Assembly: GCA_030789695.1 (NCBI GenBank)
Contig: CM061139.1
Coordinates: 197,939,641-198,003,640 of the forward strand
DNA: 64,000 nt
Direction: 5' to 3'
Source of the DNA: Scilla litardierei
Taxonomy: Eukaryota > Streptophyta > Magnoliopsida > Asparagales > Asparagaceae
The notes under the pieces are model-generated. The model did no database searches. It was not told the origin of the DNA and worked only from the letters and a program-made list of their open reading frames with translations. Within the stretch, counting starts at the first letter, position 1. Every line of letters starts with the position of its first letter. Shown here one piece after another: positions 59,533 through 64,000 of the stretch. A program made the position numbers and the translations under genes.

Positions 59533-61859
59533 GAAACCTTAGAATTCATCCCGTACCTTCGCGCTCCATTTCGAGACTTTTCGTGCACGTTAGTTGGTTC
59601 AAGAAGATCAACCGACCGACTAGATTCCAATTTAGTCGGTCAGGAAATCAACTGGAACCGACTAGTTCATTCAATCAATTATTCTGGAGTTACTGTTTAC
59701 TCTTAGTCGGTCTAAGAACAATCATCGACCGACTAGATGCTAAACTAGTCGGTCAGGAATCCTTCTCAGACCGACTAACTCTCATTTCCTTGATCTCTCT
59801 CAGAATTCAGCCTTTAGTCGGTCAATGAACACTCACCGACCGACTAGTTCTCAAACTAGTCGGTTGACAAGCCTTCACAGACCGACTAACTCATAGTCCA
59901 ATTTTCCTGAGTAAGCTACTGTTTACTCTTAGTCGGTCCATGTTGAACGACCGACCGACTAGATCCTCAACTAGTCGGTCACCAATCCTTCTTTGACCGA
60001 CTAATCAGCCCAGGAAACCCTAGTTTTGCCCTAGCCGCCACACTCTTCTATAAATACGCCCCAAACGTTTTCTTCTTCTTCCTCATCACCCCAAACCCTA
60101 ATTTCTCCCCCATTGAGCCCCCTTCTTCCCCAAACCATTGATCCTTCATCCCAAGCTCATCCATCATCATCCAAACCCTCATTTCACATATCCTACCTCT
60201 CCTCAACCTCAAACCCTCATCAAATCCCCAAAAGCCTCATCCAAACCCATTTCTCCAGATTTTCCCCATTTCCAGATCTGAGCTGGATCGTTCTTCCGTC
60301 GCCGTGTTTCTCGGCGTCGTTCCTCCGCTTCTTCACGGGTAGTACTCTTCCTTTAATAATCTCATAACCCACACTTGATATTTGTGAAACCCTAATAAAA
60401 TGGATCATTAGAAATCGTAGGGTTCGATTGTGAATACGGATTAGTTACCATTCTAATGTTGTTTTTCCATGACAGTGATCCATTCCCGTAGATAACAAAT
60501 TTGTGTGATGTGCCTACGTTGATCGTTCTCCTCGGTGCCAGGCAAGTGAAACTTGCATCTCTTGATTTGGGCCATGTCTTAGGCCATTTACCTTGCTTTA
60601 GCGTAAAAGAGACTAGACGGTGAAAGGATAGCCGTCTAGACGCCATTGATCTAGCTTGACAACGAAGCTTGGTCCGTCACCTTCATCATGCTTGTATGTC
60701 ACGTTTACTTTCCCTAAACGGTACGCGTATTAACTGTTCATGTCATCCATGCATCCTTAACTGCTATTACATTTTAATTGTCACGTTTAATTTCAATTAA
60801 CGGTACGCGAATATGTTCATGTCATTGCATTTTGCCTGTCACGTTTAATTTTCAATTAACGGTACGCGAATATGTTCATGTCATTGCATTTTGCCTGTCA
60901 CGTTTAAATACAATTAACGGTACGCGAATATCTGCTCATGTCATTGCATGCTTGAATACTCATCGTGATTGCGTAGCTTCGCTACATACTCGTACTATTG
61001 TTCCGGCTAGGCACCCACCTTGCGTGGGCACCATCCTATGCCATTTGCACTTTCTGGCTCGTGTTCCAGAAGACGAGCTCATCACAGCCTGAGGGCATAG
61101 GGCGCTCGTTGAGTGATCCCTTGTACTTGACACTTGAACACAGCCTGAGGGCATAGGGCGCTCGTTGAGTGATCCCTTGTACTTGTTACTTGACAATACT
61201 TGTCACACTTTCCACTTGTACTTGTCCGTGTTTTACTTGTAAAACTTGTTATCCATGACATACTTGTTACTTGCTACTTGTACTTTACTTGTCACTTCCA
61301 TACTATACTTGCCCTGTCATGCATCATACTATAACTGCTAGGTTGTTAGTTTATCTTTCTTTCAGTTTCCTTGCACAAGTCTTTCCAGACTTGCTGACAT
61401 GTGCCCCTCTCTCTTTTGGGTGTCACATGTTAGACCCAGAGCCAGAGCTTTGTTGCAGGGGATATGGTGTTGCTGATGCTGCTGTTTGCTGTGGTGGTGA
61501 GTGGACACCAGGGGCCTGTCTTGAAGACCGCTCGTGTTCACTTCTTTGTTTAGGTTTGCTGTTAGTTGTTGGTGCGTGGCACTTTTGTATGTATGTTATA
61601 CCTTGTTGGCCATGTTTGGGCCTTAGACTCTTTTTCCTTTAGCCTGGTGGCTTTTCTGTGATATTGTAATTCATTCAATGGATATTCAGAGATTTCTCTT
61701 TTGTCTCTTTCCTTTATTATTATTGTTGTTTCGTTTGCGTTGCAAGGACCTGCCATATGATAATTTATACGCTTATCAGACTTGGAGTTTCACGGCTTTC
61801 AAGGCTGAGCGGACCTTCTCACGTCTCGCCTCCACATTTTTGGGAAGCGGGGCGTGACA

Positions 61860-61864
61860 ATACG
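61860..61864. other. target-site duplication ATACG (right) of element D
   Basis: Identical to 50941-50945. Confidence 0.92.
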
Positions 61865-61935
61865 GATACACAGATTCGAATTTTTTAAATACAATTTTTG
61901 GATCAGATTTGTGCGATAAGTAAATAATATTTTTT

Positions 61936-62332
61936 AAAAGCCATTTGAATCTGGTTATAGCCAGAGAACGCATCCATGAAGCTCAGGAGCTTGTATCCCG
62001 AGACATTGGCCATAAGATGGTCGATCCGAGGTAAGGGGAAGTTGTCTTTTTGGGCAGGCTTTGTTGAGATTGGTGAAGTCTACGCATATCCGCCACTTGC
62101 CATTCGGCTTCTTCACGATCACAATGTTGACCAGCCAATCCGGATACCTGATGAAGCCGGCCTTCAAAGTCTATATATCTACTTCTTCCATGGCCGACTT
62201 CATCTTCTTGTCCTCAATATTTCTCTTCTTCTGCTTGAAGGTTAGATCCACTCGTAGCTTGTGGACGATCACCCGGGGGTCCACGTCTGGCATGCCATCT
62301 GGCGACTAAGAGAAGAATTCCACATTGGCCTT
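61936..62332 (-). pseudogene. gypsy reverse transcriptase fragment, Tat/Retand type, minus strand
   Basis: Read on the minus strand: LKAGFIRYPDWLVNIVIVKK, GKWRICVDFTNLNKACPK and, after a frame change, LSFMDAFSGYNQIQMAF. This is the RT N-terminal region of the Tat lineage. It ends abruptly near 61936 and is broken at 62333 by the hAT MITE. It belongs to the same element as the protease at the window end. Confidence 0.85.
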
Positions 62333-62340
62333 CAAGAAGC
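62333..62340. other. target-site duplication CAAGAAGC (left) of the MITE
   Basis: Identical to 63266-63273; the 8-bp length is characteristic of hAT insertions. Confidence 0.92.
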
Positions 62341-63265
62341 TAGGGGAGAGCACGGTCTCAAATCGGCGGTTTGGGATCTAAACCGAACCAGACCGTATAA
62401 GTAGCGGTTTCTCACAGGCCAGACCAAACCAGACCACCAGACCGACGGTTTCCGAGCCGACGAAAACCGCTTAGAGCGGTTTGGTTCGGTTTGGAACCGC
62501 AGTTCAGACATATGATGACGGAAGATCCCCTCCTATACCAAATTTTGCTAAATATAGACTTTATCATTAAACTAATTTCATGACATGGCTTCATTTCTGT
62601 GCTCCTTATCAAACCAGGGAAAATTAGGCACTGCATTGCTTGCAGGAGTTCTAACTGTGACTGCGACAGGTGCGGTTATTATTGTTCTATGTATTTTCAT
62701 TTTTCTATAGCAGTTAGGGTGCATTCATCACTAGAAGTATCAAAATGGTATTTGATGCTGAATTGCATTGATCATGTTAATTTACTGATGTTTCTACAGA
62801 TAGGAACGTCACATTCTATCTCATTGTCAACTAAGTACATCCCATTTTCTTCTCCAGGTTAAAAAAGGCTATATGATGCGTTAAGTGCATGGAGAATTAG
62901 CGATGCTCAAACGGGTAAAAAACGAATTGAACTCTGAAGAGTGAAGACTGGAGATTGAAGAGGGCAGATAGCCAAATATGGTCGGCACGGCGCCGCTCAG
63001 TCTAAAGGCCTTAGTCTAAGGTTCCTAGGGATTAGGGTTAAAATCCCAATAGAATTCCAGCACAATATATAATATATGTTAGGAGTCGGTTCGGTTCGGT
63101 TTAAGTGGTTTCGACAAGGTGAAACCAAACCAGACCATATAAGTGGCGGTTTCCAACGATTAAGACCAAATCAGACCGATGGAGAGCGGTCCGGTTCGGT
63201 TTTTGGCTTGGTCTGGTTCGGTCCGGTTCGATTCGGACGGTTTGAGCAAACCGTGCTCACCCCTA
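62341..63265. mobile_element. hAT-type MITE, 925 bp
   Basis: Terminal inverted repeats TAGGGGAGAGCACGGT and TAGGGGTGAGCACGGT (right end, complement), with the 8-bp duplication CAAGAAGC. Subterminal regions are packed with GGTTCGGTTTGG and ACCAGACCRTATAAGTRGCGG type repeats in both orientations. No transposase is encoded. Confidence 0.92.
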
Positions 63266-63273
63266 CAAGAAGC

Positions 63274-64000
63274 TGATCAACTTTTCCTTTATATCGGGAT
63301 CAAGTCACGACCCAACAGAGACAATTTTTCCTTCTTCATCCGAGATTGAGATCAACTCGGGTTCTTCGACTGGAGTAGGTCATTGGTCAACGAAATCCTC
63401 CCTTTTATCGAGAAAGTATACATGATAGGTTTGCTCGGTCCTTCGGGTTTTGGTTGAAAGGAGGTAGCACGACCTCGACTAAGCTTGGTTATCCATCACC
63501 CTCCCGACCCCTTAAGGATTCTAGAACTTGATCATCTGGTAGAAGGAGAAACCAAAACTTCGACCAAATTAAGAAGTGATCGACGTATGATCCCATTGTA
63601 GGCCGAGCTGACTTTCGCCACTATGAACTTCGTCATACGGGTGAGCAACTGTGGGTGCTCTCCGAGAGTGACTGCCAAAGTAATCATACCCACTATTAGG
63701 GTAGCATTTCCCATGAAGCCAACTATGGGGCTGGAGCATGCATTTAGGTCAGACGTCTGAGCCCCTTCTTCTCAAGCGTTGACATGAACATCACGTCACA
63801 AGAGCTGCCAGTGTCAACAAGCAGTCGTCGTACCTCGGCCGAGCCAATGATGGTGCTGATGACGATCACATCATCATGTAGTAGCTCGACACCCTCTAGA
63901 TCTTCATCTAAGAAATAGATGGGTGGTGGAGCATCCCTCAGCCTCTTTTGACCCAAATTAGTGGTCATCACCTTCTGAACATATATACGACCTCTAGGCT
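63274..64000 (-). pseudogene. gypsy protease region, Tat/Retand type, minus strand, continuing past the window
   Basis: The minus-strand frame 63744-63971 shows the aspartic protease active site LLVDTGSSCDVMF, preceded by LHDDVIVIS. Between it and the RT fragment, 63274-63743 is a frame-shifted linker with GNATLIVGMITLAVTLGEHP. The element is oriented leftward, so its gag should lie to the right of the window. Confidence 0.82.

Larger units (their letters stand above)
50946..61859 (+). mobile_element. element D: non-coding LARD-type relative of element B
   Basis: LTRs begin TGTAACGACTGG and end GGCGTGACA, with ATACG at both flanks. The 5' LTR is 2571 bp; the 3' LTR is the same length once a solo LTR and one duplication are removed. 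The 4.06-kb internal region has no gag-pol. LTR ends, leader, RCCGAC array, TATA context, hairpin and PPT all resemble B, but overall LTR sequence is diverged. LTR pairs differ at roughly 1 percent by eye, so D is older than B. Confidence 0.92.
57575..61859 (+). repeat. 3' LTR of element D, split by a solo LTR
   Basis: Parts 57575-57824 and 59538-61859 match the 5' LTR. The RCCGAC array is at 59611-60001 and the TATA box at 60049-60056. Confidence 0.93.

Overview
This is a stretch of flowering-plant nuclear DNA made almost entirely of transposable elements. One host gene looks complete: a class III peroxidase at 48840-50072 with the classical four-exon layout. The GC-rich peroxidase codons and the very long nested LTR elements suggest a large genome, possibly a monocot, but the sequence does not fix the species. 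There are no bacterial features, rRNA genes or CRISPR arrays.

Layout. Positions 1-3100 hold unassigned non-coding DNA, a 71-bp tandem repeat and a SINE-like segment. From about 3100 to 47919 lies one degenerate Ty1/copia element (called Cop), stretched to about 45 kb by later insertions. Target-site duplications (TSDs) let the nest be unpacked. The insertions in Cop are: (1) a minus-strand solo LTR of a Tekay/Del type element (5172-17717, TSD CGTTT), itself split by a young Ty3/gypsy chromovirus, element B (6051-15855, TSD ATTAC); (2) a solo LTR (18255-19500, TSD AGCTG); (3) an Athila-type solo LTR (20094-22153); (4) a minus-strand Athila-type solo LTR (22914-47812), split by an Athila-like element, element A (24332-47554, TSD AATAA). 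The 5' LTR of A is in turn split by a 10.3-kb CACTA transposon (25859-36123, TSD AGT) that carries exons of a LAMMER-type protein kinase. The peroxidase gene follows, then a LINE fragment. Next comes element D (50946-61859, TSD ATACG), a non-coding LARD-type relative of B whose 3' LTR contains a copia-type solo LTR (57825-59532, TSD GAAAC). The window ends in a minus-strand Tat-type gypsy remnant split by a hAT MITE (62341-63265, 8-bp TSD).

How the parts relate. B is the only element that still looks able to make its proteins. Its gag-pol is one frame broken only by two GT-AG segments that behave like introns. D shares B's LTR ends, leader, promoter array and pre-PPT hairpin but encodes nothing, so it is a plausible passenger of a B-like element. 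A has an intact RNase H-integrase but no gag or protease.

The most interesting signals are: the two intron-like gaps in B; an array of about 17 RCCGAC/GTCGGY cores (the DRE/CRT core) just upstream of the TATA box in both B and D; a hairpin with an AGGA loop immediately before the polypurine tract, shared by B, D and A and covarying between B and D; and, in A, a second copy of the LTR-type CGGCCGAG palindrome array plus a TATA box directly upstream of the third ORF, which looks like an internal promoter.
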